Source: Lentzea sp. NBRC 102530
GTDB lineage: Bacteria; Actinomycetota; Actinomycetes; Mycobacteriales; Pseudonocardiaceae
NCBI RefSeq assembly: GCF_030269365.1
Contig: NZ_BSTF01000001.1
Location: 558,001 to 622,000, forward strand
Length of the DNA: 64,000 bases
Direction of reading: 5' to 3'
Shown: positions 52,214 to 61,532 of the stretch, in pieces
Numbering within the stretch: the first letter of the stretch is position 1
Layout of the letters: the number at the start of each line of letters is the position of its first letter
Translations under genes and position numbers: made by a program
Notes under the pieces: generated by a model
What the model was told of the DNA's origin: nothing
Seen by the model: only the letters and a program-made list of their open reading frames with translations
Databases searched by the model: none

Positions 52214-52762
52214 CTACGGGGCTTTGGCGAACTCCTGCACGATGCGCTCGCAGAAGGCCGGCAGGTCGTCGGGCGACCGGCTGGTGGTGATGTTGCCGTC
52301 GGTGACGACCTGCTCGTCGACCACCTCGGCCCCCGCGTTGCGCAGGTCGGTGCGCACGCTCGGCCACGAGGTCAGCCGGCGTCCGCGGGCGACGTCGGCC
52401 TCGACGAAGTTCCACGGACCGTGGCAGATCGAGGCCACCGGCTTGCCCGACTGGACGAAGTCGCGGACGAACCGCACCGCGGTGGGGTCCATCCGCAGCT
52501 TGTCCGGGTTCACCGTGCCGCCCGGCAGGAGCAACGCGTCGTAGTCGTCGACCGACACGTCGCCGACCAGCCGGTCCACCGCGAAGGTGCCGGCGTCCTC
52601 GAGGTCGTTGTTGCGCGCCTGGATCTCGCCCTCGGCGAGGGAGACCACGACAGTGCCGGCGCCGGCGTCGTCGAGCGCCTTCCTGGGCTGTTCCAGCTCG
52701 ACCCGCTCCACGCCGTCGGCGGCGAGGATGGCGACCCTGCGTCCGTTCAGCTCCCCGGCCAT
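52214..52762 (-). CDS. DJ-1/PfpI-family protein
   Basis: 182 aa. RRVAILAADGVERVELEQPR opening, Glu in the strand-loop, and nucleophile Cys in GKPVASICHGPWNFVEA, which matches the PfpI/YhbO general-stress subgroup. C-terminal GNITTSRSPDDLPAFCERIV is also typical. ATG 52762 lies one base past the stop of the dehydrogenase; GTG 52771 is an alternative. Likely a glyoxalase III/deglycase-type stress protein, co-expressed with the dehydrogenase. Confidence 0.9.
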   Translation of the reverse strand: MAGELNGRRVAILAADGVERVELEQPRKALDDAGAGTVVVSLAEGEIQARNNDLEDAGTFAVDRLVGDVSVDDYDALLLPGGTVNPDKLRMDPTAVRFVRDFVQSGKPVASICHGPWNFVEADVARGRRLTSWPSVRTDLRNAGAEVVDEQVVTDGNITTSRSPDDLPAFCERIVQEFAKAP

Positions 52763-52763
52763 G

Positions 52764-53918
52764 TCAGGCACCCGCCATCGCGGGGTGCAGGACGACCTTC
52801 GTCCAACCTTCGTCCCGCTTGTCGAAGTGCTCGTACGCCTCCGGTGCGCGGTCGAGGGGCAGCTCGTGGCTGACGATGAACGACGGTTCGGCCTTGCCTC
52901 CGGCGATCAGGTCGCGCAGCTGGCGGTTGTACTTCTTGACCGGGGCCTGGCCGCTGCCGATGTGCTGGCCCTTGAACCAGAACATGCCGTAGTCGAAGGC
53001 GAGTTTGCCCTGCTTGGCCAGCTCGTCGCTCGCGCCGGGGTCCTCGGGCACGAAGACGCCGACGTTGCCGATCTTCCCGGTGAACCGGACGGAGGCGACG
53101 AGCCGGTTCATCGTCAGGGCGGGGTCCTCCTTGCCGTCGGGATCGTGCGCCTGGTAACCGACGCACTCGCAGCCGTTGTCGGCGCCCAGCCCCAGCGTCT
53201 CGTCCAGCACCGCCTGCACCGGGTCGACCTTCGAGTCGTCGATGGCGATCGCGCCGATCGACTCGGCCAGCCGCAGCCGGTCGGGGTTCCGGTCGACGAC
53301 CATCACCTTGCCCGCGCCCCGGATGGTGGCCGAGAGGGCGGCCATCAGCCCGACCGGGCCCGCGCCGTAGATGACCGTCTGGTCGCCCGGTTTCACGCCG
53401 GCCAGCTCGGTGGCGTGGTAGCCGGTGGGGAAGATGTCGGCGAGCATCACGTAGTCGGTCTGGCGTTCCTCGGCGTCCTCGCCCAGCCGCAGGCAGTTGA
53501 AGTCGCCCCACGGCACGCGCAGGAACTCGGCCTGCCCGCCCGCCCACGGGCCCATGTCGGCGAAGCCGTACGCGGCGCCCGCCATCTTCGGCTCCGGCTG
53601 GGCGGTCAGGCAGTAGTTCGTCAGCTGCCGCTCGCAGTTCTTGCAGTGCCCGCACGCGACGTTGAACGGCAGGACGACCCAGTCGCCCACCTGGACCTTG
53701 TCGACGCCGGTGCCGACCTCGACCACCTGACCCAGGTTCTCGTGCCCGAACCAGCGCCCGGTCTCGAAGTCGGTGCGGCCCTCGTACATGTGCAGGTCCG
53801 AACCGCAGATGTTCGCGGACGTGATCCGCACCAGCACGTCGGTCGGCCGCTCGATCCGCGCGTCCGGTACGTCCTCGACCCTGACATCTCGCGGTCCCTC
53901 GTACACCACTGCCTTCAC
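52764..53918 (-). CDS. Zinc-dependent dehydrogenase, glutathione-independent formaldehyde dehydrogenase-like
   Basis: 384 aa. Catalytic zinc Cys in NICGSDLHMYEGR and His in FGHENLGQVVEVG; structural zinc CGHCKNCERQLTNYC; NAD fold IYGAGPVGLMAALSA. The inserted loops and the C-terminal KGQHIGSGQAPVKKYNRQLR match the long glutathione-independent formaldehyde dehydrogenase subfamily. Operon with the DJ-1/PfpI gene. A second family member is encoded at 58550. Confidence 0.92.
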   Translation of the reverse strand: MKAVVYEGPRDVRVEDVPDARIERPTDVLVRITSANICGSDLHMYEGRTDFETGRWFGHENLGQVVEVGTGVDKVQVGDWVVLPFNVACGHCKNCERQLTNYCLTAQPEPKMAGAAYGFADMGPWAGGQAEFLRVPWGDFNCLRLGEDAEERQTDYVMLADIFPTGYHATELAGVKPGDQTVIYGAGPVGLMAALSATIRGAGKVMVVDRNPDRLRLAESIGAIAIDDSKVDPVQAVLDETLGLGADNGCECVGYQAHDPDGKEDPALTMNRLVASVRFTGKIGNVGVFVPEDPGASDELAKQGKLAFDYGMFWFKGQHIGSGQAPVKKYNRQLRDLIAGGKAEPSFIVSHELPLDRAPEAYEHFDKRDEGWTKVVLHPAMAGA

Positions 53919-54043
53919 GACTACCTCCTAGTCCTGGGTGACTGCCTCCTCTCAGGCAGACCCGTCAGGGCCGAATACCCTTGAGAAACCGTCCAAACCA
54001 GTTGTCCACTGTGGATGAAGTCCGCACGTTTGCCGCCCACCCG

Positions 54044-54485
54044 TCACAGCAGCAGGTCGAACAGGCGGAACGCCGCCTCCCAGTGCGTGGTCCGCGGGTT
54101 GGTGAGGTCCGGCTCGATGATCTTGAAGGTGTGGGCGAGCCCGAGGCTGATCCCGCCCGCGATGCGCGGCACCCAGTCCTCGGCCTCCTCGGACAGGGTG
54201 ATGTCCGGTGGCCGCGGCGCCATCTCGTCGAGGACGTCCTCGAGCTCGGCGAAGACCCCTGTCGAACTCGCGGATGCGTTCCTGCAGGCCTTTGGTGATC
54301 GGGAAGTCGTAGGCCTGCACCACGTCGCGTGCGTTGGTCTTCGCCGTGACTGCGGCCATCAGGTACATGTCCTGCAGTTGCTGATCGATGAACTCGTTGT
54401 AGCGCTTGAGGTCCTCCTTGTCGACGTCGAGGCCTGCCGCGGTGCGGAAGAAGTGTTCGAACCTGGTTACGTTCATGACGGGCAC
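54044..54485 (-). pseudogene. Frameshifted DUF1931 (histone-fold-like) protein
   Basis: From GTG 54485 (AGGAG 6 nt upstream) the frame reads MPVMNVTRFEHFFRTAAGL through ITKGLQERIREFD. The homologous sequence then continues in another frame (FAELEDVLDEMAPRPPDITL, LAHTFKIIEPDLTNPRTTHW, AFRLFDLLL) to TGA at 54044. The switch occurs near a run of four C at 54256-54259. Restoring the frame would give a full-length, about 147-aa, DUF1931 protein. Either a genuine recent mutation or a sequencing error. Confidence 0.8.
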
Positions 54486-54539
54486 GGTGAGCTCCTACGT
54501 GTTGGGGGCGTGTCATTCACTGCGTGCAGGGACGCGGTT

Positions 54540-55060
54540 TCACCGTCCGCTGACCAGTTCGAGACCGCGTCCGTCGCGTGTGGCCGCTCGTGCCACGACC
54601 GATCGGTAGACCGACTCGTAGCGCCGCGCCATCAGCGAGACGTCGAAGCGCCGCTCGGCGTCCGCCCGGCACCGTGCGGGACTCAGCGATCCGGCCCGGC
54701 GCAGTGCGTCCACGAGTTCGTCGTGGATGTCGCACACCCAGCCGGTCTCGCCGTGCGTCACCACTTCCGGCACGGAGCCCCGACGCAGTGCCACCACCGG
54801 TGTCCCGCATGCCAGCGCCTCCGCCATCACGAGGCCGAACGGCTCCTCCCACTGGATCGGGAACAGCAGGCACCTGGCCGCGGCGAGCAACGCGAGTTTG
54901 CGCTCGCGGTCCGCCTCGCCGAGCCACTCGACGCCGTCGCCCTCGACGAGCAACGGTTCCACCACTTCGTCGAAGTAGCGGATCTCGTCCCGTTCACGGC
55001 ACTTCGCCGCGATCAGCAGGCGGACACCCGCCGCTCTGGCCGCCTTGATCGCTTCGTGAT
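54540..55060 (-). pseudogene. 5'-truncated glycosyltransferase (GT4 family) remnant
   Basis: Leftward frame from about 55058: HEAIKAARAAGVRLLIAAKC, WLGEADRERKLALLAAARCL, FPIQWEEPFGLVMAEALACG, VPEVVTHGETGWVCD, a good GT4 C-terminal half with the E-x7-E region. The N-terminal half is absent: homology stops at about 55055, exactly where the opposite strand begins to resemble a cNMP-binding domain. The frame remains open upstream, but that sequence is antisense to the rightward gene. Confidence 0.75.
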
Positions 55061-56453
55061 CGTCAGCGGCCTCGTGCAGGTGCTGGAGAACGGTGCAGTG
55101 GTGCGGACCCACGGGCCGGGCCGGTTCCTCGGCGAACTCGGTCTGCTGGAAGGACAACCGTCGTTCGTGACCGCCGTCGTCGCGGAGCCCGGCGAGGTCG
55201 TCCTGCTGACCGCGCACCAGCTGAACGAGCTGGTGCGCACCGATCCCGACCTCGGCGACCTGGTCCTGCGGACCTACCTGACGCGGCGGGCCGTGCTGAT
55301 CGGCAGGGGCGGCGGGCTGCAGATCGTCGGCTCGTGCTTCTCCCCGGACACCAAGCGGCTGCTGGAGTTCGCCGCGCGCAACCGGATTCCGCACCGGTTG
55401 GAGGACAAGTTCGGCAACCTGCGCGCGTGGGCGGGACCGGGCCTTCCGGACCCCTATCCGAAGGTGCCCGCGCGGCGCAGGGAGGACCTGTTGCGCCGCG
55501 CCGCCCGCCTCACGTACCCGGTGCGAGAGAAGGACCGGCTGATCTCGCTGGTGAAGCCGCACCACGAGGTGCTGGGCGTGGTCGTCCTGGTCGATCCGGC
55601 GAAGTCCGCGCGCGATCAGGAGGTCTTCACGCTGGAGTACGGCACGACGGTGCTCGCGCTCGAACTGGCTCACCAGCGCAACCTCGCCGAGATGGAGCTG
55701 CGGTTGCACCGCGAGCTCCTCGACGACCTGGTAGCCGGCACCGACAACGCCAGCGCCTACGCCCGTGCCGACGCGCTGGGGCACGACCTGCGGGGAACAC
55801 ACCACGTGCTGGTGGTCCAGTGGGGCGCCGACCGGACCGACGCCGCGCTCTCGGACGCGCTGTTGCACGCGATGGTCGAGCTGGAGTGGAGGGCGCTGTG
55901 CACACGCCGTTCCGGCGTCATGGTGGTGCTGGTCTCCGGCCATCCGGACGGTGAGGCGCTGTTCCGGTCCGTGGCGAACCGACTGGGCACCGACACGGGA
56001 GTGGTGGCCATCGGCGGCAGCTGCGAGACGCCGGACGGGCTGCCGCGCTCGTTCACCGAGGCGGTGCGCACGCTGCGCATCCGGCAGGCCTCGGGCACTC
56101 CCCGGGGTGTGGCGTCGTTCAGCCAGCTCGGCCTCTACCGCATCCTCGACGCGGGGGAGAGCCGCGCCGAGGTCACGTCGTTCGTGCGGCAGTGGCTGGG
56201 CGCCCTGATCGACTACGACGACGCACGGGACGCGGACATGGTCCGGACGCTCTCTCACTTCCTGGAGTGCGGCGGCAGCTACGACAGGACCGCGTCCGCG
56301 CTGACGATCCACCGCAGCACGTTGCGGTACCGGCTGAGCAGGATGCGGGAGATCAGCGGGTTCGACCTCGGCGACGTGGAGACCCGGTTGAACGTCCACG
56401 TCGCGGCTCGAGCGTGGCACGTGTTGCGGGGCCAACCGCTGGAGGGCCGGTGA
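55056..56453 (+). CDS. Chimeric ORF: truncated cNMP-binding/thioredoxin-reductase-like fragment joined to PucR-type regulator
   Basis: From 55053 the frame gives FVIVSGLVQVLENGAVVRTH, FLGELGLLEGQPSFVTAVV (C-terminal half of a cNMP-binding domain) and IVGSCFSPDTKRLLEFAARN, the linker seen in cNMP-domain thioredoxin reductases. At about 55400 homology changes to a PucR/CdaR-type regulator (KFGNLRAWAGPGLPDPYPK, GAF-like part, then HTH NR: SYDRTASALTIHRSTLRYRL, DLGDVETRLNVHVAARAWHV). GTG 55056 is only a formal start; the frame is open further 5'. Probably a recombination product; the regulator half may still be made. Stop overlaps the MEDS gene. Confidence 0.6.
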   Translation: MIVSGLVQVLENGAVVRTHGPGRFLGELGLLEGQPSFVTAVVAEPGEVVLLTAHQLNELVRTDPDLGDLVLRTYLTRRAVLIGRGGGLQIVGSCFSPDTKRLLEFAARNRIPHRLEDKFGNLRAWAGPGLPDPYPKVPARRREDLLRRAARLTYPVREKDRLISLVKPHHEVLGVVVLVDPAKSARDQEVFTLEYGTTVLALELAHQRNLAEMELRLHRELLDDLVAGTDNASAYARADALGHDLRGTHHVLVVQWGADRTDAALSDALLHAMVELEWRALCTRRSGVMVVLVSGHPDGEALFRSVANRLGTDTGVVAIGGSCETPDGLPRSFTEAVRTLRIRQASGTPRGVASFSQLGLYRILDAGESRAEVTSFVRQWLGALIDYDDARDADMVRTLSHFLECGGSYDRTASALTIHRSTLRYRLSRMREISGFDLGDVETRLNVHVAARAWHVLRGQPLEGR

Positions 56454-57004
56454 CGACGGCCGTGTTCGACGGCGCACCGCTCGAGATGCACTCGCACCTG
56501 TGCGTGTTCCACCACGGCCCGGCCGAGCGGGACGAGCTGCTGATCCCGTTCCTGGCGGACGGCCTTCGCCGCGGCGAAGCCTGCCAGTACTTCGCCGCGG
56601 CGGGGGAGAGGGCCGGCGCGGAGCGCGAGCTGGGAGGCCCGGGTCCCCGGCTCGAGGTGAACGAGGCGGCAAGCCGTTACCGGTGCGACGACGCCCTGGA
56701 CAGCGACGCGTTCATGGCGGAACTGGACGACTGGACGCGCGAACAGGGCACTCCCTGCCGCGTCGCGGGCGACATGCGCTGGGCCGGGAGGTCGCTGAGC
56801 CGGCCGGGACAGCTCGACGCGCTCTTCCAGCACGAGATGAACGCGAGCAGATGGGTGTCCACGCGCCCGGTGTACGCGTTGTGCTTCTACGACCTCGACC
56901 TGTTCGACGGTGACGTGATCGTCCCGATGGTGAACGCCCACCCGCAGATCTGGATGATCGGTGTGCTCCTCGACAACCCCTACCACCAGCGGCCGACGCC
57001 GTGA
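56450..57004 (+). CDS. MEDS-domain sensory protein
   Basis: 184 aa. HSHLCVFHHGPAERDELLIP, FLADGLRRGEACQYFAAAGE, and the C-terminal RPVYALCFYDLDLFDGDVIV and MVNAHPQIWMIG match the DcmR-type MEDS sensory domain found beside anti-sigma and STAS proteins. GTG 56450 overlaps the PucR stop, and GGAGGG lies 3 nt before it. It probably senses a hydrocarbon-derived or redox signal; the partner may be the PucR-like protein or the STAS protein at 58205. Confidence 0.8.
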   Translation: MTTAVFDGAPLEMHSHLCVFHHGPAERDELLIPFLADGLRRGEACQYFAAAGERAGAERELGGPGPRLEVNEAASRYRCDDALDSDAFMAELDDWTREQGTPCRVAGDMRWAGRSLSRPGQLDALFQHEMNASRWVSTRPVYALCFYDLDLFDGDVIVPMVNAHPQIWMIGVLLDNPYHQRPTP

Positions 57005-57058
57005 CCGTGGTCAGAACGCGGTCGAGTATCCGGGTATTCGCCGGGTACTCGACGGCAC

Positions 57059-58099
57059 ATGCAGAAAACCGTTGTGCTTGGTCTGCTCGCCGATCCCGGC
57101 CTGGCGACCGACATCGTGGAGGACCTGGCCGAAGATCTGCCGCGGCGCCTGAGCCGGGACGTGGACGCCGACGTGCGTTGGCGGGTGGTGCCGGTCTGCG
57201 ACCAGTTCGCCGCCGACGAGCACGGCTCGGTGCGGCACGTGGTGCAGGCGGTGCGGGACCAGGTCGTGGAGGAGCGGTGCGACCTGTGGGTGTGCCTGAC
57301 CGATCTGCCGCGCAGGGACGGCACCGATCCGGTGGTGGCGGACGCCAGTGCCGACGACGGGCTGGCCGTGGCGTCGCTCCCGGCTCTCGGCGGCTGGGGG
57401 CTGCGCCGCAAGACCGGTGACGTCGTCAGCGCCGTCGTCGCGGAGCTCAGGGACCGCGAGGTCCCGATGAAACGGCTCGCCCGGCGGGTGGACTCACCGA
57501 CCGACGACATCGGTGTGCGTTTCGTGGCGCCCGGCCTGCGCGGCCGGGCGCGGATGTTCGCGGGCATGGTGCGCGCGAACCGGCCGTGGCGGCTCGCGAT
57601 GGGGCTGTCCAGCATGCTCGTCGCCGCCTTCGGCACGGGGGCGTACACGTTGATCAGCCCGACCATGTGGATGCTCGGCGCCCAGTCGAGCGTGGTCAGG
57701 CTGCTCGCGGCGATGCTGTTGTCGATCACCGCCATGGTCACGTGGCTGGTCGTCACCCACAAGCTGTGGGAGCGGCCGTCCGACGCGGAGGGCAAGGAGC
57801 GGGCGCGGCTGTACAACCTCACGACGGTGGTCACGCTGGTGCTGGGGATCTCCACCTTGTACGCGGCGTTGTTCCTGGTGGTGCTCGGGGCGGCGGCGCT
57901 CGCGCTCGAACCGTCCGTGATGGCACAGCAGATCGGCCACTCGCCGGCCTTGCGCGACTACCTGGGTCTGGCGTGGCTGGCCGCGTCGGTCGCGACCGTG
58001 GCGGGTGCGCTCGGTGCGCGCCTGGAGAGCGACGACGCGGTGCGCAACGCCGCCTACGGTTATCGACAGCAGGAACGCCGCGAGAACCTCCAGAAGTGA
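57059..58099 (+). CDS. Conserved membrane protein of unknown function, 346 aa
   Basis: Residues 1-165 are soluble ([35 protein letters not shown]). Residues 175-330 contain four hydrophobic segments ([76 protein letters not shown]). The family occurs in actinomycetes, but I know no function. It lies between MEDS and STAS genes in the same direction. Confidence 0.75.
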   Translation: MQKTVVLGLLADPGLATDIVEDLAEDLPRRLSRDVDADVRWRVVPVCDQFAADEHGSVRHVVQAVRDQVVEERCDLWVCLTDLPRRDGTDPVVADASADDGLAVASLPALGGWGLRRKTGDVVSAVVAELRDREVPMKRLARRVDSPTDDIGVRFVAPGLRGRARMFAGMVRANRPWRLAMGLSSMLVAAFGTGAYTLISPTMWMLGAQSSVVRLLAAMLLSITAMVTWLVVTHKLWERPSDAEGKERARLYNLTTVVTLVLGISTLYAALFLVVLGAAALALEPSVMAQQIGHSPALRDYLGLAWLAASVATVAGALGARLESDDAVRNAAYGYRQQERRENLQK

Positions 58100-58204
58100 C
58101 CTCGCAGGACCACAGTCCGCTGTGGAGTTCCGCCTCGCGGACCGAAGCGCCGCGCAGGCGTGGTGCGAGACCGTCTTCCTCCCGAAGAGCTGCTGGAGGT
58201 GAGC

Positions 58205-58492
58205 ATGGTGGTTCCCGTCGCCGTCGCGAAGGTGATCAGAGTCCGTGTGAGTGGGGAGATCGACGCGTCCACCGTGGACCTGCTGGTCCGCGCGATCGAG
58301 CCCCATCTGGACATTTCGAACGCGAGGATCTTGGTGGACCTGAGCGAGGTCACGTTCCTGGGAACCGCCGGCCTGAGGGCGCTGGCACGGGCCGAGCAGT
58401 ACGCGCGCAGGGTGGGATCGGAGCTGTGCCTGCTCGGTCCCACCACCGCTGTGCGGCGATCGCTCGCGCTGCTGGACCTGCTGCGTGCGTGA
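58205..58492 (+). CDS. STAS-domain anti-sigma-factor-antagonist-like protein lacking the phospho-Ser
   Basis: 95 aa. VIRVRVSGEIDASTVDLLVR, ARILVDLSEVTFLGTAGLRA, then CLLGPTTAVRRSLALLDL: a complete STAS fold. The usual D-S-S/T-G phosphorylation motif reads G-T-A-G, so the serine that anti-sigma kinases phosphorylate is Ala. It may be a constitutive antagonist. ATG 58205 with GGAGG 5 nt upstream is better than the earlier ATG at 58160. Confidence 0.85.
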   Translation: MVVPVAVAKVIRVRVSGEIDASTVDLLVRAIEPHLDISNARILVDLSEVTFLGTAGLRALARAEQYARRVGSELCLLGPTTAVRRSLALLDLLRA

Positions 58493-58501
58493 CCTGCCGG
58501 C

Positions 58502-58542
58502 GCGCTTTCGGTCACCGCGGCGGGAACGGTGGCCGAAAGCGC
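58502..58542. terminator. Hairpin between convergent STAS and dehydrogenase genes
   Basis: 15-bp inverted repeat with one mismatch: GCGCTTTCGGTCACC (58502-58516) and GGTGGCCGAAAGCGC (58528-58542). Starts 9 bases after the STAS stop and ends 7 bases before the end of the leftward gene. Confidence 0.8.
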
Positions 58543-58549
58543 TTTCCCG

Positions 58550-59725
58550 TCAGGGTTTGAGGACGACCTTCTCGCAGTCGTCCTGCTTGTTCTTGAACAT
58601 CTCGAAGCCGCGCTCCGCCTCCTCGAGCGAGAGGGTGTGGGTGATGATCCGGGTCGGATCGAGCTCCCCGCGCTCGATGCGCTCCAGCAGCGGCTTCATG
58701 TAGCGCTGGACGTGGCACTGCCCGGTGCGCAGGGTCAGCGAGCGGTTCATCCACGCGCCGGCCGGGAACTTGTCGACCAGCCCGCCGTAGACGCCGATCA
58801 CCGAGACGACACCGCCGCTGCGGCACGACATGATCGCCTGGCGCAGCGCGTGCGGGCGGTCGGTCTCGGACTTGACGGCCTGCTTGACCCGGTCGTAGGC
58901 GGAGATGTGCGCGCTGCCGTGCGTGGCCTCCAGCCCGACGGCGTCGATGCACTTGTCAGGTCCGCGCCCACCGGTCAGCTCGAGCAACCGGGACCGCACG
59001 TCGACCTCCTCGAAGTTCACGGGGACGTGACCGGCCCGTTCCGCCATCCGCAGCCGGTAGGGCTCCTTGTCGATGGCGATGACCTTCGCGGCGCCGAGGA
59101 CCCTGGCGCTGTCCATGGCGAACTGGCCGACCGGGCCGGCACCCCAGACCGCCACCACGTCGCTGGGCTGGATGTCGCACATGTCGGCACCCATGTACCC
59201 GGTGGGCAGGATGTCGGAGAGGAACAGCACCTGCTCGTCGGTCAGGTCCGACTCGATCTTCAACGGACCGACGTCGGCGAACGGCACGCGCGCGTACTGC
59301 GCCTGCCCGCCCGCGTACCCGCCGGTCAGGTGCGAGTAGCCGAAGATCCCCGCGACCGGGTGCCCGAACATCTTCTCCGCGATCCCGGCGTTGGGATTGG
59401 TGTTCTCGCAACAGGAGTACAGCTCGGCGGCGCAGGCGGCACACGCACCGCAGGCGATGGGGAACGGCACGACGACCCGGTCGCCGACGCTCAGGCGGTC
59501 CGCGGCGACGCCGGAGCCGACCTCGACGACCTCGCCCATGAACTCGTGCCCCAGCACGTCGCCGTCCTGCATGGTCGGCACGTAGCCGTCGACCAGGTGC
59601 AGGTCCGAGCCGCAGATCGCGGTGGAGGTGATCCGGACGATGGCGTCACGGCTGTTGAGGATCTTCGGGTCCGGCACGTCGCGGACCTCGACCTTGTTGC
59701 GGCCCGCCCAGGTGTTCGCCCTCAT
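58550..59725 (-). CDS. Zinc-dependent alcohol dehydrogenase-like protein
   Basis: 391 aa. Zinc ligands in [14 protein letters not shown] and [13 protein letters not shown]; structural zinc region [18 protein letters not shown] fold [14 protein letters not shown]. Belongs to the same long-loop zinc dehydrogenase family as 52764-53918 but is clearly diverged. ATG 59725 overlaps the stop of the SRPBCC gene (ATGA) and has GAAGGGA 8 nt upstream. This SRPBCC-dehydrogenase pair recurs in actinomycetes; substrate unknown. Confidence 0.92.
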   Translation of the reverse strand: MRANTWAGRNKVEVRDVPDPKILNSRDAIVRITSTAICGSDLHLVDGYVPTMQDGDVLGHEFMGEVVEVGSGVAADRLSVGDRVVVPFPIACGACAACAAELYSCCENTNPNAGIAEKMFGHPVAGIFGYSHLTGGYAGGQAQYARVPFADVGPLKIESDLTDEQVLFLSDILPTGYMGADMCDIQPSDVVAVWGAGPVGQFAMDSARVLGAAKVIAIDKEPYRLRMAERAGHVPVNFEEVDVRSRLLELTGGRGPDKCIDAVGLEATHGSAHISAYDRVKQAVKSETDRPHALRQAIMSCRSGGVVSVIGVYGGLVDKFPAGAWMNRSLTLRTGQCHVQRYMKPLLERIERGELDPTRIITHTLSLEEAERGFEMFKNKQDDCEKVVLKP

Positions 59726-60264
59726 GCGTCCGGTCCCTTCTCCCACTCGGCGTCCGACAGCGGCTGCGCGGGCCGCTGGGGGAACTCCTTGCGCGCCCGC
59801 TTGCCCCACGGCGCCCCGTCGGACCGGACGACCTCACCGGTCTCCAGCACCTGCTTGAACCGGCGCAGGTCGTCGTCGAGCTGCTGGTGTGGTTCCTCAC
59901 CGAAGTACCGGGCGACCGCCTTGCCGATCGCGCCGCCCGGGATGTCGTAGACCAGTCCGACGTGGACCTCGGTGCTCTCGCCGTCCGGGGCGGGCACGAA
60001 CAGGACCGTGCCGCCGTTGGGCACGTCGGCGTCCCCGGTCGAGCGCCAGGCGATCTTCTCGGCGGACACCTCTTCGGTGATCTCCGCGTCCCACTCGACG
60101 TTCTTCCCGAACGGGGCGTCGGCGACCCAGTGGCTCGTCCGTTCGCCGGTGGTGCGGACTTCCTCCAGATGTCCCATGAACGCCGGGAGGTTCCGCAGAT
60201 CGCGCCAGAACGCGAACACCTCCGCCACGGGTTTGCGAACTGTGGTCGCAGCAGTCAGTTCCAT
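59722..60264 (-). CDS. SRPBCC-family (polyketide cyclase/START-like) protein
   Basis: 180 aa. [20 protein letters not shown] and [20 protein letters not shown], then a beta strand set ([19 protein letters not shown]) typical of YndB/CoxG-like START domains. C-terminal extension with [22 protein letters not shown] 60264 has AAGGAG about 6 nt upstream. Co-transcribed with the dehydrogenase. Unlikely to act in the polyketide cluster 30 kb away; probably a lipid or small-ligand binder. Confidence 0.85.
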   Translation of the reverse strand: MELTAATTVRKPVAEVFAFWRDLRNLPAFMGHLEEVRTTGERTSHWVADAPFGKNVEWDAEITEEVSAEKIAWRSTGDADVPNGGTVLFVPAPDGESTEVHVGLVYDIPGGAIGKAVARYFGEEPHQQLDDDLRRFKQVLETGEVVRSDGAPWGKRARKEFPQRPAQPLSDAEWEKGPDA

Positions 60265-60440
60265 GGATTCTCCTTCCCGTGCTCCGAACCGACGGAGCCG
60301 GTGGTCCTGGTTCGGTCAAAGCCGGGTCCGACCCGAACTACCCGTCGGAACTGCGCCTAACCTCCCCGGCCGATCCGAAACGCTCTGCCGGCAAAGCGGT
60401 TTCGCCGTGTAGACGCCCGGACAGCGGGAACACCCGGCAC

Positions 60441-61532
60441 ATGGACATGTCGAAGTTGCGAGACGTAGCCACGGCGCCCGGTCCGTTCGCATCGGTCTAC
60501 CTCGACGCGTCGCACGACACGGAGGACGCGGCGAAGGTGGACGAACTGCGCTGGCGGGGACTTCGCGACCAGCTCGCGGACCAGGGCGCACCGGAGGAGA
60601 CGCTCGCCGCCCTGGACGAGGCCGTGTCTGCGGCCGACCCGCCTGCCGGCAAGGCCGGACGCGTGCTGATCGCCTCGGGCGCGACGGTGGTGGTGGACAC
60701 GCTTCTGCCGTTGCCGCCGCCCGTCGACACCACGCGGTTCTCGCCGTTGCCGGACCTGCTGCCGCTCGCCTCCTACCTGCCACCGCCCCTGCCGCACGTC
60801 GTCGTGGTCGCCGACTCGTCCGGCGCCGACCTGCACTCGTTCGACGGGCGGGTGGACCTGGTCGAGTCCGTGCGCGGCAGGCAACACCCCCTGCACAAGA
60901 TCCGCGGTGGGGGATGGGCGCACAAACGGATGCAGCAGCGCGTCGAAGACACCGTCAAGCACAACGTGAAGCAGGTGGCCGAAGAGGTCGAAAGGCTCGT
61001 GCGTGAGGTACGCGCCGAACTGGTCGTGCTCGGCGGTGAGGTGCAGGCGCGCAGCGCGGTGCACAACGAGCTCGGCCTCGACGACGATCTGGTCGTGGAG
61101 GTCGAAGGCACCGGTCTGACCGCGGGCACCGATGACGAGGAGTTCGACAACGCCGTGCGCGCCCTTGTCGCACAACGCCAACAGCAGCACGACGCGGAGG
61201 CCGTCGACCGGTTCCGCGCCGAGCTGGGCAGGGACGGGCTCGCGGTCGAGGGCCTCGCCGAGGTCGCGGACGCGCTGCGACAGGCCAATGTGGACACGTT
61301 GGTGGTGAACACCGGCGTCCTCGCGGACCACCTGGTGTGGACGAGTGATCGCCCCGATCAGATCGCCGTCGGCGAGGCCGACGTTCGTCAGGGCGCTTCA
61401 GCCGAGGTGGCCCGCAACCGCGCGGACGACGCGTTGGCGCGTGCGGCGGCGGTGACCGGTGCGAACGTGGTCGTCGGTGATGACATCGAATTGAGGCAAG
61501 GTGTCGGAGCCCTCCTGCGTCACCGCCCCTGA
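60441..61532 (+). CDS. Vms1/Rv2629-like (baeRF-type) putative peptidyl-tRNA hydrolase/stress protein
   Basis: 363 aa. PGPFASVYLDASHDTEDAAK start, middle VVVADSSGADLHSFDGRVDL, and the family hallmark GGGWAHKRMQQRVEDTVKHN, followed by eRF1-like ELVVLGGEVQARSAVHNEL. Relatives include mycobacterial Rv2629, a hypoxia-induced protein, and archaeal/bacterial release-factor-like proteins. ATG 60441 or 60447 starts it; neither has a strong ribosome site. Its last 13 bases overlap the end of the convergent DUF6292 gene. Confidence 0.82.
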   Translation: MDMSKLRDVATAPGPFASVYLDASHDTEDAAKVDELRWRGLRDQLADQGAPEETLAALDEAVSAADPPAGKAGRVLIASGATVVVDTLLPLPPPVDTTRFSPLPDLLPLASYLPPPLPHVVVVADSSGADLHSFDGRVDLVESVRGRQHPLHKIRGGGWAHKRMQQRVEDTVKHNVKQVAEEVERLVREVRAELVVLGGEVQARSAVHNELGLDDDLVVEVEGTGLTAGTDDEEFDNAVRALVAQRQQQHDAEAVDRFRAELGRDGLAVEGLAEVADALRQANVDTLVVNTGVLADHLVWTSDRPDQIAVGEADVRQGASAEVARNRADDALARAAAVTGANVVVGDDIELRQGVGALLRHRP

